64,000 bases of DNA. Origin: AP-15 sp963737145 (GTDB lineage Bacteria > Pseudomonadota > Alphaproteobacteria > ATCC43930 > CGMCC-115725). The translations under genes were made by a program, and so were the position numbers. Position 1 is the stretch's first letter. Each line of letters opens with the position of its first letter. The notes under the pieces are model-generated. The model made no database searches and was not told where the DNA came from. It worked only from the letters and a program-made list of their open reading frames with translations. The stretch lies in NCBI GenBank assembly GCA_963737145.1, contig CAVTRO010000007.1, positions 930,001 through 994,000 on the forward strand. Reading direction: 5' to 3'. Of the stretch, positions 1-10,073 are shown one piece after another.

Positions 1-360
1 GACGCGGTTGCTGGCATTGATCGCTCCAGTCACCGAGTCGACGAGAAACGGCATGTCGTCGTTGACGAGTTCGACGATCGTGTGCGGCGACGACCATCCA
101 TCAGCCGCCGGGTCCGGGTTGTACACCCGGATCTTGGCTTGGCCGGGGCGCCGACGCTCGCCAAAGCGCCACAGCGACAGGGCAGCTCCGTAGAGATTGC
201 GGGGGGTGCGTTCGGCGACATCCGCCGGCGGAACGTGGTCGTAGAATTGCTGGATGAACCGATTGGCGGTGGCCTGCTCTGCCGGGTCGAACAGCTGACC
301 GGCGAGCGCCGCCGCCTTGTGCACGAGCGTCGTCTTCTTGACCTCGATAGTGCTCGCCAT
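1..360 (-). CDS. gdhB: NAD-specific glutamate dehydrogenase, N-terminal fragment
   Basis: The reverse strand is open from an ATG at 360 to the window edge, giving the first 120 residues of a longer protein. It starts MASTIEVKKTTLVHKAAALA and contains RFIQQFYDHVPPADVAER near residue 34 and a region reading VELVNDDMPFLVDSVTGAIN near residue 97. This is the typical N-terminus of the large (about 1,600 residue) NAD-dependent glutamate dehydrogenases of alphaproteobacteria, which oxidise glutamate to 2-oxoglutarate and ammonia in the cytosol. The catalytic core lies beyond the window, so activity cannot be judged. The family call rests on recalled sequence pattern, not on a search. Confidence 0.85.
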   Translation of the reverse strand, partial: MASTIEVKKTTLVHKAAALAGQLFDPAEQATANRFIQQFYDHVPPADVAERTPRNLYGAALSLWRFGERRRPGQAKIRVYNPDPAADGWSSPHTIVELVNDDMPFLVDSVTGAINASNRV

Positions 361-577
361 CGCCCGTTAGCCCTCGGGAAGGTGATCACGACTGTTTGGT
401 AGATGCGCTCCGTCCTAACGCGAAACCACCCCCGCCCGGCGCAGAATACGGCAAAATTGAGGCCCACAGCCTCGCATTGTATCAGGCGGTAACAAAATTA
501 TCTTTATTTAAGCCGCAAGGCCGATCATATTTGGTTGCGATAGGAAGCGGAGCCTATTGGCTGGAGCACGGCGAGTG

Positions 578-772
578 ATGGAATTTCAGGTCTGCCGGCG
601 GGGGCCGGCAACGAGGTGGGTCGTTATGGTCGGGGGTTCCGTCTACGGCGCCTATCTCGATAAGGAGCAGGCGCTTCTCGATGCTGTGGATGCGGCGCGC
701 GACGCGTTGCAGGCCGGCCGCGAGGCTCAGGTCTGGGTCAGGGATCGGTCAACCGCCGCACGCGTATTCTAG
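578..772 (+). CDS. Small conserved-looking protein, DUF2188-like
   Basis: A 64-residue protein beginning MEFQVCRRGPATRWVVM. The aromatic and basic start, a central YLDKEQALLDAVDAARDAL helix and a final AQVWVRDRST strand resemble the small DUF2188-type fold, in which a beta hairpin, a helix and a strand follow one another. Function is unknown. The ATG at 578 is preferred because an alternative start at 557 only adds an untypical leader. It sits alone between the divergently oriented gdh and a repeat-bearing gap. It could be spurious, but the codon pattern and the alternation of hydrophobic residues favour a real gene. Confidence 0.5.
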   Translation: MEFQVCRRGPATRWVVMVGGSVYGAYLDKEQALLDAVDAARDALQAGREAQVWVRDRSTAARVF

Positions 773-890
773 AGGATCATTCCGATCATTTGGCGTGTAG
801 TTGCGCGGCGCGTCCTGCGCGACGACCCGAGACTGCTTCCCTGTCGCTTCCCAAGAAACAAGATGGTTGAGGGATAACCATACGGTTAAA

Positions 891-1035
891 GCGCTTCCCC
901 GGCGAATGCCGGGGCCCGCCCTTCGAGCGCTCAGCAGGCAGATAATGGATCCCGGCTCTTCGCCGGGAAAGCGCTCTGGTGGCGGTTTTATGGAGGGCGG
1001 GTCGGCCGGCCGGCCGGTGGTCAACTCGCAATGAC
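891..1035. repeat. REP-like palindromic element
   Basis: The 773-1079 gap between a small gene and the Nudix gene holds paired inverted repeats: CCCCGGCGAATGCCGGGG near 897, then a second palindrome around ATCCCGGCTCTTCGCCGGGA near 948, ending in CGCAATGACA. This is the general build of the REP/BIME-type elements scattered in alphaproteobacterial genomes. Similar but not identical elements occur at 31456 and 62664. No gene is visible in the gap. Confidence 0.6.
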
Positions 1036-1079
1036 AGTTGGATTGAACCCGAATTCTCCTCTCTGCACGGATCGGACCT

Positions 1080-1610
1080 CTAGGAACCGGGCGGATTTAT
1101 CCGTGCGGTGAAGTCGCGTGTGGCGCGAGCTTCGCGATCGTGCTGGAGCGCCCAGCCTATGGAGGGGAACGCGAGGTCGTTCCACGGGATTTCTTCCCAC
1201 TTGAACAGCTTGACCTCAAGGCTTTCCGATCCCGCCTGGATGGCGTCGTCGAGCAGGCGGGCGCGGTAGATCAGCTGCACCTGGCTGATCCGCGGAATGT
1301 CGTAGATTGCCAGCAACCCCTCGATCTCGATCCGCGCGTGGGCCTCTTCCCAGGCCTCGCGTTCAGCCCCTGCGCTGGCAGCCTCATTGACCTCGAGATA
1401 CCCGGCGGGCAAAGTCCAATAGCCATAGCGCGGTTCGATCGAACGGCGCACCAGCAGAATGCGGTCATCCCAACGGGCGACCGAGCCCACGACGATTTTC
1501 GGATTGTCATAGAGGATATAACCGCATTCGGCGCATATCATCCGCTCGCGATTGTCGCCTTCGGGGATCCCGCGGACCGAGGGCCCGCGAAAAGCGTTAT
1601 CCTCCGACAT
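1080..1610 (-). CDS. Nudix hydrolase with N-terminal zinc-ribbon-like Cys pair
   Basis: A 176-residue protein. A CAEC pair at residues 26-29 looks like the start of a small zinc ribbon. The Nudix box lies at about residues 70-92 (G-x5-E-x7-REAWEEA), with all metal-binding glutamates present. Nudix enzymes hydrolyse nucleoside diphosphates linked to other moieties; the ribbon-containing group includes ADP-ribose, NADH and FAD pyrophosphatases, but the substrate cannot be read here. The ATG at 1610 is chosen because GAAGG lies just upstream; the frame stays open to 1688 without a better ribosome site. It is divergent from the methyltransferase that starts at 1817. Confidence 0.85.
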   Translation of the reverse strand: MSEDNAFRGPSVRGIPEGDNRERMICAECGYILYDNPKIVVGSVARWDDRILLVRRSIEPRYGYWTLPAGYLEVNEAASAGAEREAWEEAHARIEIEGLLAIYDIPRISQVQLIYRARLLDDAIQAGSESLEVKLFKWEEIPWNDLAFPSIGWALQHDREARATRDFTARINPPGS

Positions 1611-1816
1611 CGCGCCTTCCCCCGGCCGGCGATGGGCTCCAACGATGGCCAATTTCACAATTTCCGGCCAGCGATCTGCGATGATCACTCAGCGCCATCT
1701 CGGTCGATCTACCGCTCCGTCCGACTGTCGATAATATCAGCACCCGAATGCGGGGCAACATCGCTTGCTCGCGTCCCCTTGCAAAGCCGCGCATCAGCGT
1801 TAAGTCCTCGTTCGCG

Positions 1817-2884
1817 ATGACATCCCCATTGGACAGGATGGCTTTCAACACGGCGCAGACGGCGCGCATCGGCTGGTTCTTTGGCCAAAAACTGCTGGCC
1901 GCCCGAATGGGTCGCCCAGTGCGATTGCCGGAAGCGCTTCGCGGCCGGCCAATGCCGGACCGGCAACGCCTCCTCGCTGACCTGCGCGCGCTGGTGGAGC
2001 AGGATTGGCGAAACATCGAGGCCGGCTACTATGCGCCCCCGGCCGACGGGCTCGGCAAGCCGCTGGCGGAGATCCGCCGCGCACTCGACTTCTTCGCCGA
2101 TCTAACTGCCGTCGAGCGGAGGCGGCATGGCGGAAATGAGGAGCGCGTTGTGACAGAGGCGCCGCCTGGTCGATACCCGACGTATTATCTGCAGAAATTC
2201 CACTTTCAGACCGACGGCTATCTGAGCGATGCTTCCGCAGAACGCTACGATCATCAGGTCGAGGTGCTGTTCGGCGGCGGCGCAGCAGCGATGCGCCGTC
2301 AGGCGCTCGTCCCGCTGAAGCGTGCGCTCGCCGAAAAATTCGCCGGCGGGAACTCTATTTCCAGGCCGGGCCGAGTGCGATTGCTCGACGTCGCCTGCGG
2401 AACCGGGCGATTTCTCCGCGAAGTAAAGGTGAATTACCCACGCCTCCATGTTACCGGTCTCGATTTGTCGCCGCATTACCTCTCGGTTGCCCGGCGCGAG
2501 CTCGCGCCGTGGTCGCGCACTCGGTTTGTCGAGGGCATGGCCAAGTCGATGCCCTTAGCCGACGCGGAATTCGACGTCGTCACCTGCATCTATCTGTTTC
2601 ACGAATTGCCGCCGCGCATCCGCCGCGCGGTTGTGGCCGAGATCCGGCGGGTGTTGCGGCCCGGCGGCACCCTGATCTTTGTCGATTCGCTGCAGACGGG
2701 GGACGAACCTGATTACGACGGCACGCTCGAGCTTTTTCCCGTCGCGTTTCACGAGCCCTATTACGAGAGTTATCTCCGCGAGGACCTCGATCGGTTGTGG
2801 AGCCCGGGATTTACGCCCGGTGAGCGCATTCTGGCCTATTTCTCGAAAGTGGTGAGCTATCACCGCCACGGAGATATTTCTTGA
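1817..2884 (+). CDS. SAM-dependent class I methyltransferase
   Basis: A 355-residue protein. The SAM-binding glycine motif LLDVACGTGRFL is at residues 189-200, followed by an acidic strand end (VTGLDLSPHYL), a DVVTCIYLFHELP motif IV and a RRVLRPGGTLIFVDS motif VI. The roughly 185-residue N-terminal extension is helical and unlike the core, which is common in ubiquinone/methylase-like proteins of this clade. The acceptor substrate is unknown. The ATG at 1817 is chosen because the protein from there begins MTSPLDRMAF; an upstream start at 1748 overlaps the divergent promoter region. No partner gene is evident. gcrA follows after 93 bases. Confidence 0.8.
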   Translation: MTSPLDRMAFNTAQTARIGWFFGQKLLAARMGRPVRLPEALRGRPMPDRQRLLADLRALVEQDWRNIEAGYYAPPADGLGKPLAEIRRALDFFADLTAVERRRHGGNEERVVTEAPPGRYPTYYLQKFHFQTDGYLSDASAERYDHQVEVLFGGGAAAMRRQALVPLKRALAEKFAGGNSISRPGRVRLLDVACGTGRFLREVKVNYPRLHVTGLDLSPHYLSVARRELAPWSRTRFVEGMAKSMPLADAEFDVVTCIYLFHELPPRIRRAVVAEIRRVLRPGGTLIFVDSLQTGDEPDYDGTLELFPVAFHEPYYESYLREDLDRLWSPGFTPGERILAYFSKVVSYHRHGDIS

Positions 2885-2977
2885 CCCAGATATAGATATT
2901 GCTTGCCAGCGCGCCACAAGCGTGCTACCGTATTTTGTGCAGGTGGGCTGGGGGGCCCACCGTATACGGGGGAATCG

Positions 2978-3319
2978 ATGGAAATGACCTGGACGCCCGA
3001 GCGCGTCGAGATGTTGAATCACCTGTTTGAGGAGGGGTTGCCGACCTCCGAGATCGGCCGCCGCATGGGTTTGACGAAAAATACGATCATCGGCAGGCTG
3101 CACCGCAACGGCATGAGCCGGCGCGAGACCGGGCCAAAATTCTTGCCGCAAAGGAATTTTTTCGAATTCAGCGGGCCGGGCTGCCTGTGGCCGCATGGCC
3201 ACCCGGACGATCCTCAATTCCACTTCTGCGGCGGCCACCCGTTGCCGGGCAAGCCCTATTGCGCAGTTCATGCCGCGGTCGCCTATGTTCGGCCAAAGGA
3301 GGAAAAGCAGGCCGCATAG
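2978..3319 (+). CDS. gcrA: GcrA-family cell-cycle regulator
   Basis: A 113-residue protein with the GcrA signature: an N-terminal helix-turn-helix opening WTPERVEMLNHLFEEG and continuing SEIGRRMGLTKNTIIGRLHR, and a C-terminal GCLWPHG..FHFCGGHP..PYCAVH Cys/His segment. GcrA is a sigma-70 cofactor, restricted to alphaproteobacteria, that binds promoters carrying methylated GANTC sites and drives S-phase genes. This copy is shorter than the Caulobacter protein (about 170 residues) because the basic linker between the domains is short, so it may be one of the shorter paralogues. The ATG at 2978 follows a GGGGGA ribosome site. Confidence 0.85.
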   Translation: MEMTWTPERVEMLNHLFEEGLPTSEIGRRMGLTKNTIIGRLHRNGMSRRETGPKFLPQRNFFEFSGPGCLWPHGHPDDPQFHFCGGHPLPGKPYCAVHAAVAYVRPKEEKQAA

Positions 3320-3334
3320 GGCGCGGTGTTCATC

Positions 3335-3372
3335 GATCCCGGGCCCGGCCCACAGGCCGTCCCGGGATGACG
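3335..3372. repeat. Short inverted repeat between gcrA and acs
   Basis: GATCCCGGGCCCGGCC and its near mirror GGCCGTCCCGGGATGAC form an imperfect stem between the convergent ends of gcrA and acs. It could act as a two-way terminator or be a worn REP unit; there is no strong T-run on either side. Confidence 0.4.
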
Positions 3373-3409
3373 ATCTTGGCCTCGAACAAAGGCTTCCTTG
3401 CAGAAAGGC

Positions 3410-5350
<1,941 letters not shown>

Positions 5351-5455
5351 GGCGTCTTTCCTCCTCGGCTGCCGGCGCTGGCCTCGCGCCGGATTATGTG
5401 CAGAGGATATTCCGCCCCGCTAAGCGGTTACAATACCCGTCGGGGGCTTGGCCCC

Positions 5456-6172
5456 TCAGTGCTCCATTTTGGTGCGCATCGCGAGCAACGCCGCCTGCGT
5501 TCGGTTGGCGATATTGAGGCGTCGTATGATCTGCTTGACATGCGCCTTGACCGTGCTTTCGGACATGTTGAGCGCGTCTGCGATCAGCTTGTTCGCTTTG
5601 CCCTCGGCGATCAGCGCGAGAACATCGCACTGGCGGTGCGTCAGCGCGCGCCATGGTTCGCGCTGCGCGGTCTGGCCCGCCTCGGCTCCCGGCTCGGTCG
5701 CCGCTTCGGTCAATGTCAGGGGCACATAGGTGCCGCCGGTGCGGACCCGCTCGAGCGCGCCAATCAAAACCTTGAGACTATAGCTCGCCGGCAAGAACCC
5801 GCGCGCGCCGGCGCGCAGGATCAACTGGGCCCGCTCCCGGTCGTCGCAGTCTGCGGCGACGAGGATCGGCGTTTGCGGGATTGCTGCGGCCAGAGAGGAA
5901 ACGTCGCCCAGATCGATCTGCGAGCAGGTTGATCTGCCGAGGAGGATCACATCGAACTCCTCACCATGCAGTACCCGCTGTATCAGCTCGGAAACTCCAG
6001 CGACGTCCACTACATGCCAGCGCCGGGGTTGCATGCCGAGCGCCAGCTTGAGGCAGTCGGACCGCAATCGGCTTTGATCGACGATGGCGAGGTGTCGGCG
6101 CACGGGGCCGGAAAATCCGGCAACCACGCCATGCGAGAGAGCTGCCGCAGTTTCAATGTAATGATCCAGCAT
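5456..6172 (-). CDS. LuxR/NarL-type regulator with degenerate receiver
   Basis: A 238-residue two-domain regulator. The C-terminal LuxR helix-turn-helix (about residues 170-235) reads LTHRQCDVLALIAEGKANK, then IADALNMSESTVKAHV, and looks intact. The N-terminal domain folds like a receiver (HLAIVDQS at 27-34) but the usual phosphorylated Asp after DVILL is Gly79, and the conserved Lys near the end of strand 5 is absent (ARGFLPAS). It therefore probably does not take phosphate and may respond to a ligand or to protein contact instead. It lies upstream of acs on the same strand. An AT-rich stretch at 6235-6300 is the likely promoter region. Confidence 0.8.
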   Translation of the reverse strand: MLDHYIETAAALSHGVVAGFSGPVRRHLAIVDQSRLRSDCLKLALGMQPRRWHVVDVAGVSELIQRVLHGEEFDVILLGRSTCSQIDLGDVSSLAAAIPQTPILVAADCDDRERAQLILRAGARGFLPASYSLKVLIGALERVRTGGTYVPLTLTEAATEPGAEAGQTAQREPWRALTHRQCDVLALIAEGKANKLIADALNMSESTVKAHVKQIIRRLNIANRTQAALLAMRTKMEH

Positions 6173-6302
6173 CTCAGCGATCTCCGCGAATGCTTGCTAT
6201 GCCAGGCTTGATCGCTGAAGAATGGCGTCCCTTTTGAAGTGTATGCGGTAAAATTTTGTAACGTTGCTGTAACATATCGTAAATAGGACGGAATTTTGAC
6301 GA

Positions 6303-6740
6303 TCAGCGGCTCTCGTCGTTTTCAATACCAGCGGGAATGCCTGCCATTGTACAGAGTACAGACCATTCCTTTTCTGTGATGTGGCAGACAGACAGTCGCG
6401 ATTGCTTCAGCAGGGAAAGATTAGAGAGCTCGGGATTGGCCCTCATTGCCTTCAGGCCGACCGGGACCGCTGCCGGCATCACGGGCTTGATGTCGACGAT
6501 GCCGAGCTTGCCGCTCTTGTCGGCGGGATCGGGGTAGAATGTTCTGACTACCTCCGCGACGCCGACGATCTCTTTGCCCTCGTTCGAATGATAGAAGAAG
6601 GCGCGATCGCCGAGCTTCATCGCCCGCAAATTGTTCAGCGCCTGCGCATTGCGCACGCCGTCCCAATTGGTGCAGCCATCCGCCACCAGCCGATCCCAGG
6701 AATAACTCGATGGTTCCGATTTGAGCAGCCAATGAGCCAT
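6303..6740 (-). CDS. EVE domain protein
   Basis: A 145-residue single-domain protein that begins MAHWLLKSEPSSYSWDRL and continues with CTNWDGVRNAQALNNLR, FFYHSNEGKEIVGVAEV and a closing LLKQSRLSV segment. This is the EVE (PUA-like) fold, which binds modified bases in DNA or RNA; the bacterial proteins of this type remain largely without assigned partners. It lies 21 bases after the end of thpR on the same strand, and the two probably share a transcript. The ATG at 6740 follows GGGAAAGGGGA. Confidence 0.85.
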   Translation of the reverse strand: MAHWLLKSEPSSYSWDRLVADGCTNWDGVRNAQALNNLRAMKLGDRAFFYHSNEGKEIVGVAEVVRTFYPDPADKSGKLGIVDIKPVMPAAVPVGLKAMRANPELSNLSLLKQSRLSVCHITEKEWSVLCTMAGIPAGIENDESR

Positions 6741-6761
6741 GAACGTCCCCTTTCCCGCCGT

Positions 6762-7298
6762 TCAATAGAGCAGAGGGTAATTGGCCTGGTCTTCATAAAC
6801 CGAGCCGGACTTGGTCTGAAAGCTCGCGATCAAGCTGAAGCCTTCAACCAAGAGGGGATTGGCGCGGAACTGCGCATGAGCGGCGAGAAACTGGTGCAAC
6901 TTATCGAGCGGCGGGTCCCGTAGCCGCGCCAGAGTGACGTGAGGCGAAAATTTGCGCGGCTCCGGGGACAAGCCGATACGGATCAGCGCCTGCTCGACCT
7001 TGTCGCGCAACCCGGCGAGCTCCCGGCTGCGCTCTACTCCGGCCCAAAGACTGCGCGGCTTTTCCCCGCCAAAGACGCCTGTCCCGGCAATCTGCAACGT
7101 GAAGCGGCGCGCCCGCAGCCGTGACAGCGCGGCATGAATATCGGCCGCAACATCCTCGCCGATCTCGCCGATGAAGCGCAGCGTCAGATGGAAATTACCG
7201 GGGTCGACCCATTTCGCACCCGGCAACCCCGAGCACAGCAGCGACAGGTGCAGCTTGAGTTCCGGCGGGAAGCTGATTCCGACAAAGATACGCAGCAT
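6762..7298 (-). CDS. thpR: RNA 2',3'-cyclic phosphodiesterase (2H family)
   Basis: A 178-residue 2H phosphoesterase. The two catalytic HxTx motifs are HLTL at residues 37-40 and HVTL at 120-123, with the expected spacing for ThpR (formerly LigT). The family opens 2',3'-cyclic phosphates at RNA ends and can join tRNA half molecules in vitro. The frame stays open to 7391, but the ATG at 7298 gives the conserved start MLRIFVGISFP. The upstream extension overlaps the FIST gene region and looks unrelated. An EVE-domain gene follows closely, so both may serve RNA processing; that link is inference. Confidence 0.85.
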   Translation of the reverse strand: MLRIFVGISFPPELKLHLSLLCSGLPGAKWVDPGNFHLTLRFIGEIGEDVAADIHAALSRLRARRFTLQIAGTGVFGGEKPRSLWAGVERSRELAGLRDKVEQALIRIGLSPEPRKFSPHVTLARLRDPPLDKLHQFLAAHAQFRANPLLVEGFSLIASFQTKSGSVYEDQANYPLLY

Positions 7299-7329
7299 GC
7301 CATCCGCCCACAGCTCCCCGGCGCCCCCC

Positions 7330-8490
7330 TCACGTAAAAAGCGTGAGCACGCCGGTATGGCCATAGAGGCGATCGCGCGAGATCTCGCCATTGGCGAAAA
7401 AGCCGATCAACGGAAATTCGCCCAGACCCTCGCGGATGAGCGCGGTTTCCACGCCGGCTTCACCGAACAGTGCGGCTCCCCGCGCGACGCAACTGACATA
7501 AATTCCCGCCTTTGGAGGGCCGTTGAGCCGCCCGGCGAGTTGACTGACCATGCGGACCATGTCGCGGCGGGCGCTCTCAGGGTCGCGGCGGCAGAACACA
7601 ATCGGGTCACCCGCTGCAATCTCGGCACCCAGCACCAGCCAGCCCCGGCCCGGGTCGATCGCCATAAGATTGCGGACGAGGTAATCCCCGGTGTCCGAAC
7701 CGGGCACGGGGAGCCCGGCAAAAATCAGCCCGCCGACGCGCCGCAAATCGCCGCCCAGCCCAGGCCCGATATCCTCGGTGAACACAGCCAGCGCCGGGCG
7801 TCCGTCGATGACCATGACGACGTTGTCGCGCGCCTCATCGATCCGGTGCACCCGCCCGATCGGCGTGCAGCCCTGCGTCAGCCCGGTGGCGACGGCAATT
7901 CCGGGGGCCAGCATCAGCCCGGCGACACCGCTGCTGCCGAGGCCGTCTCCTTCGTGGCCAGCTTCTTCATTGTCAACTTCTTCGTTGGGGGTGCGGCCCA
8001 GCAGCGGGCTGGCACAGCGGTGCGATACCAGACCGCCGACCAGAAAGGCGCCGCTCGCCGTCGCCACATCGATTGCGGCCTTCGCCAAATCGGGACAGCG
8101 CGGATCGGCATGGACGAGCGCCAGCGCCGGCTGCGACCTCTCGATCCAGGCGGCATGCCGGCGCGGCAGCTCCGAACCCGGATCGTCGGTCGCCGAAAAA
8201 ACGCGGAAACTCTCAGGCGGCAAAACGGCGGTCATCGCAACCGCCGCCGGCTCGTCGAAAATTTCATCCTCCGCCGAGCAGACACCCAGCCCCACGCCGC
8301 CGACCCAGGAATGGATCCCGGTGCGTTCTGCGAGCGCACGAACGAGTTCGGGAAAAGCCGGGGCGGCCGGCTCGCTCAGATAAAGTATCCCGAGATTGGC
8401 TCCTTTGATCGCCGGGATCCCGGCAACGCACCGCGCTGCGAGGCTGAGCGGATCGCCGGTCGCCACCGCCGCAGCAAATTGCGCGCTCAC
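7330..8490 (-). CDS. FIST-domain sensory protein
   Basis: A 386-residue protein with the FIST N and FIST C layout. Glycine-rich turns such as GIHSWVGGVGLGVCS near residue 60 and a C-terminal GIYVSCVARGAALFGEAGVE segment (about 330-350), then PLIGFFANGEIS, are typical of the domain. FIST proteins are thought to sense small ligands, possibly amino acids, and signal to other proteins. The GTG start at 8490 overlaps the TGA of the esterase upstream (GTGA), so the two are probably translationally coupled. Much of the longer frame toward 8700 is antisense to the esterase and is not used. The ligand is unknown. Confidence 0.75.
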   Translation of the reverse strand: MSAQFAAAVATGDPLSLAARCVAGIPAIKGANLGILYLSEPAAPAFPELVRALAERTGIHSWVGGVGLGVCSAEDEIFDEPAAVAMTAVLPPESFRVFSATDDPGSELPRRHAAWIERSQPALALVHADPRCPDLAKAAIDVATASGAFLVGGLVSHRCASPLLGRTPNEEVDNEEAGHEGDGLGSSGVAGLMLAPGIAVATGLTQGCTPIGRVHRIDEARDNVVMVIDGRPALAVFTEDIGPGLGGDLRRVGGLIFAGLPVPGSDTGDYLVRNLMAIDPGRGWLVLGAEIAAGDPIVFCRRDPESARRDMVRMVSQLAGRLNGPPKAGIYVSCVARGAALFGEAGVETALIREGLGEFPLIGFFANGEISRDRLYGHTGVLTLFT

Positions 8491-9233
8491 GACGCGCCCC
8501 CGATGAGGCCGGCGACGACCGGTGCGATTCTGTCCACGAGCACAGCGACGCCCTTCTCGTTCGGATGGAGGCCATCGGGTTGATTGAGTTCCGGGTTCAT
8601 CGCCACACCCTCGAGGAAAAACGGATAGAGCGGCAGACGGTGGAGTTGTGCAAGCTCCGGGAAAATCTGGTCGAACGCGCGCTTGTATTCCTCGCCCCAA
8701 TTCGGCGGTGCCAGCATGCCGAGCAGCAGCACTTTCGTGCCGGTGGCCTGGATCTTCCCGATCATTTTATCGAGATTGTCGCGCACGGTCGACGGCTCGA
8801 TGCCGCGCAACGCGTCGTTGGCGCCGAGCGCCAGGATGACGAGGTCGGGCTTGTCGGCGAGCGCCCAATCAAGGCGCGCCAGGCCGCCCGCCGTGGTATC
8901 GCCGGACACCCCGGCATTGACCACGCGCGCGGCAATCCCGCGCTCGTGAAGCCAAGCCTCCAGCCGTGCCGGGAAGGCTTGCGCTGCCGCTATGCCGTAA
9001 CCCGCCGTAAGGCTGTCGCCAAAACCGAGGATTACCGGCACGTGCGCCATAACCGGGGTAGTTATGAACAGCAGAGCCAGCGCGACGGCGAGAACTCGCC
9101 TGCGGCGCCCCTCACCCCGACCCTCTCCCCGCGAGCGGGGAGAGGGAGAAAGCCCCTCGCCCCGCGCTGGCGGGGAGAGGGAGGGGCCCGCGTCAGCGGG
9201 AGGGTGAGGGGCATCGCACTGTACTGGCGTCAC
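8487..9233 (-). CDS. tesA: TesA-like GDSL (SGNH) arylesterase/lysophospholipase
   Basis: A GDSL esterase with block I FGDSLTAGYG, block III LGANDALRG and block V DGLHPNEKG, so Ser, Asn and the Asp-His pair are all present. A hydrophobic run VLAVALALLF before TPVMAHVP is a signal peptide core, so the enzyme should act in the periplasm on short acyl esters or lysophospholipids. The start is unclear: no ATG or GTG lies close before the signal, because a palindromic repeat (9110-9211) fills the region. The GTG at 9233 is a compromise; ATGs at 9353 and 9389 are in frame. It is divergent from the ybbA/ybbP-like pair, as in E. coli. Confidence 0.8.
   Translation of the reverse strand: MTPVQCDAPHPPADAGPSLSPPARGEGLSPSPRSRGEGRGEGRRRRVLAVALALLFITTPVMAHVPVILGFGDSLTAGYGIAAAQAFPARLEAWLHERGIAARVVNAGVSGDTTAGGLARLDWALADKPDLVILALGANDALRGIEPSTVRDNLDKMIGKIQATGTKVLLLGMLAPPNWGEEYKRAFDQIFPELAQLHRLPLYPFFLEGVAMNPELNQPDGLHPNEKGVAVLVDRIAPVVAGLIGGAS
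9110..9211. repeat. Palindromic repeat within the 5' end of the esterase frame
   Basis: CCCTCTCCCCGC..GCGGGGAGAGGG at 9120-9145 and a second CCCCGC..GCGGGGAGAGGG at 9159-9182, closed by a GGGTGAGGGG tail, form a compound inverted repeat of a type seen widely in proteobacteria. Read on the minus strand it stays open and encodes Ser-Pro-Ala-Arg-Gly-Glu-Gly-like units directly before the signal peptide of the esterase. Confidence 0.7.
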
Positions 9234-9335
9234 GTTGAAAAGAGCGTGTCCTGCGCCATATCGTCCGGAGCCTTTGCGCCCGGCGCCGCGGGTCGAAAAT
9301 TGCCGGCCGGCCGCCCTTCCTGGTTCGGACGGAGT

Positions 9336-10073
9336 ATGACCACCTCGCTTCATCCCGGCGGCCCGCTCGTGATGCTGGACGACGTCCACCTAACACTGGG
9401 GAGCGCCGCCGGTCCCGTCAACATTCTCCGCGGCATCTCGCTCGAGATCGGGGCGGGCGAGATGGTGAGCATCGTCGGCCCGTCCGGTTCCGGCAAATCC
9501 ACTTTGATGATGGTGCTCGGCGGGTTGGAGCGGCCGAGCTCCGGACGCGTGCGGGTCGACGGGGTCGATCTCGGCGGCCTCGGTGAGGATGCGCTCGCCC
9601 GGCTCCGCCGTGTTCGGGTCGGCATCGTCTTTCAGTCCTTTCACCTGCTGCCTACGATGACGGCGCTTGAGAATGTCGCGATCCCGCTCGAGCTCGGCGG
9701 CCGGACCGATGCATTTGCCGCCGCGGAACAAGCCCTCGCAACGGTCGGCCTCGCTCACCGCCTGACCCATTATCCCGGCCAGCTTTCGGGCGGCGAACAG
9801 CAGCGCGTCGCGATCGCCCGCGCCTTCATCGCCGGGCCGAAGCTGCTGCTGGCCGACGAACCAACCGGTAATCTCGACGGCAATACCGGTCAGTTCGTCA
9901 TCGATTGCCTGTTCGAGCAACAGGCCCGGCACGGGACGACCCTGCTGTTGGTCACTCATGATCCCGCGATAGCCGAACGGTGCGAGCGGCAAATCCGGCT
10001 GATGGACGGCAGGATTGTCGAAGATCGTCGCGCCACCCGAGGCCGGATCGCCGCCGTCGGGCACGCACGTTGA
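9336..10073 (+). CDS. ybbA: ABC transporter ATP-binding protein, YbbA/LolD type
   Basis: A 245-residue ABC ATPase. Walker A GPSGSGKST is near residue 48, the Q-loop VFQSFHLLPT near 95, the signature LSGGEQQRVAIARA near 150 and Walker B LLLADEPTGNLD near 170. The sequence resembles the LolD/MacB/YbbA group, which powers extraction or export from the inner membrane rather than import. The ATG at 9336 lies after GGACGGAGT. The stop overlaps the TTG start of the large permease (TTGA), so the two form one exporter. Its place opposite a tesA-like gene matches the E. coli tesA-ybbA-ybbP layout. Confidence 0.9.
   Translation: MTTSLHPGGPLVMLDDVHLTLGSAAGPVNILRGISLEIGAGEMVSIVGPSGSGKSTLMMVLGGLERPSSGRVRVDGVDLGGLGEDALARLRRVRVGIVFQSFHLLPTMTALENVAIPLELGGRTDAFAAAEQALATVGLAHRLTHYPGQLSGGEQQRVAIARAFIAGPKLLLADEPTGNLDGNTGQFVIDCLFEQQARHGTTLLLVTHDPAIAERCERQIRLMDGRIVEDRRATRGRIAAVGHAR

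Noticed and set aside
30..467. Long minus-strand frame at the start of the window rich in Arg and Ser
   Set aside because: It is another frame of the glutamate dehydrogenase N-terminus; the real frame begins at 360 and gives recognisable protein.
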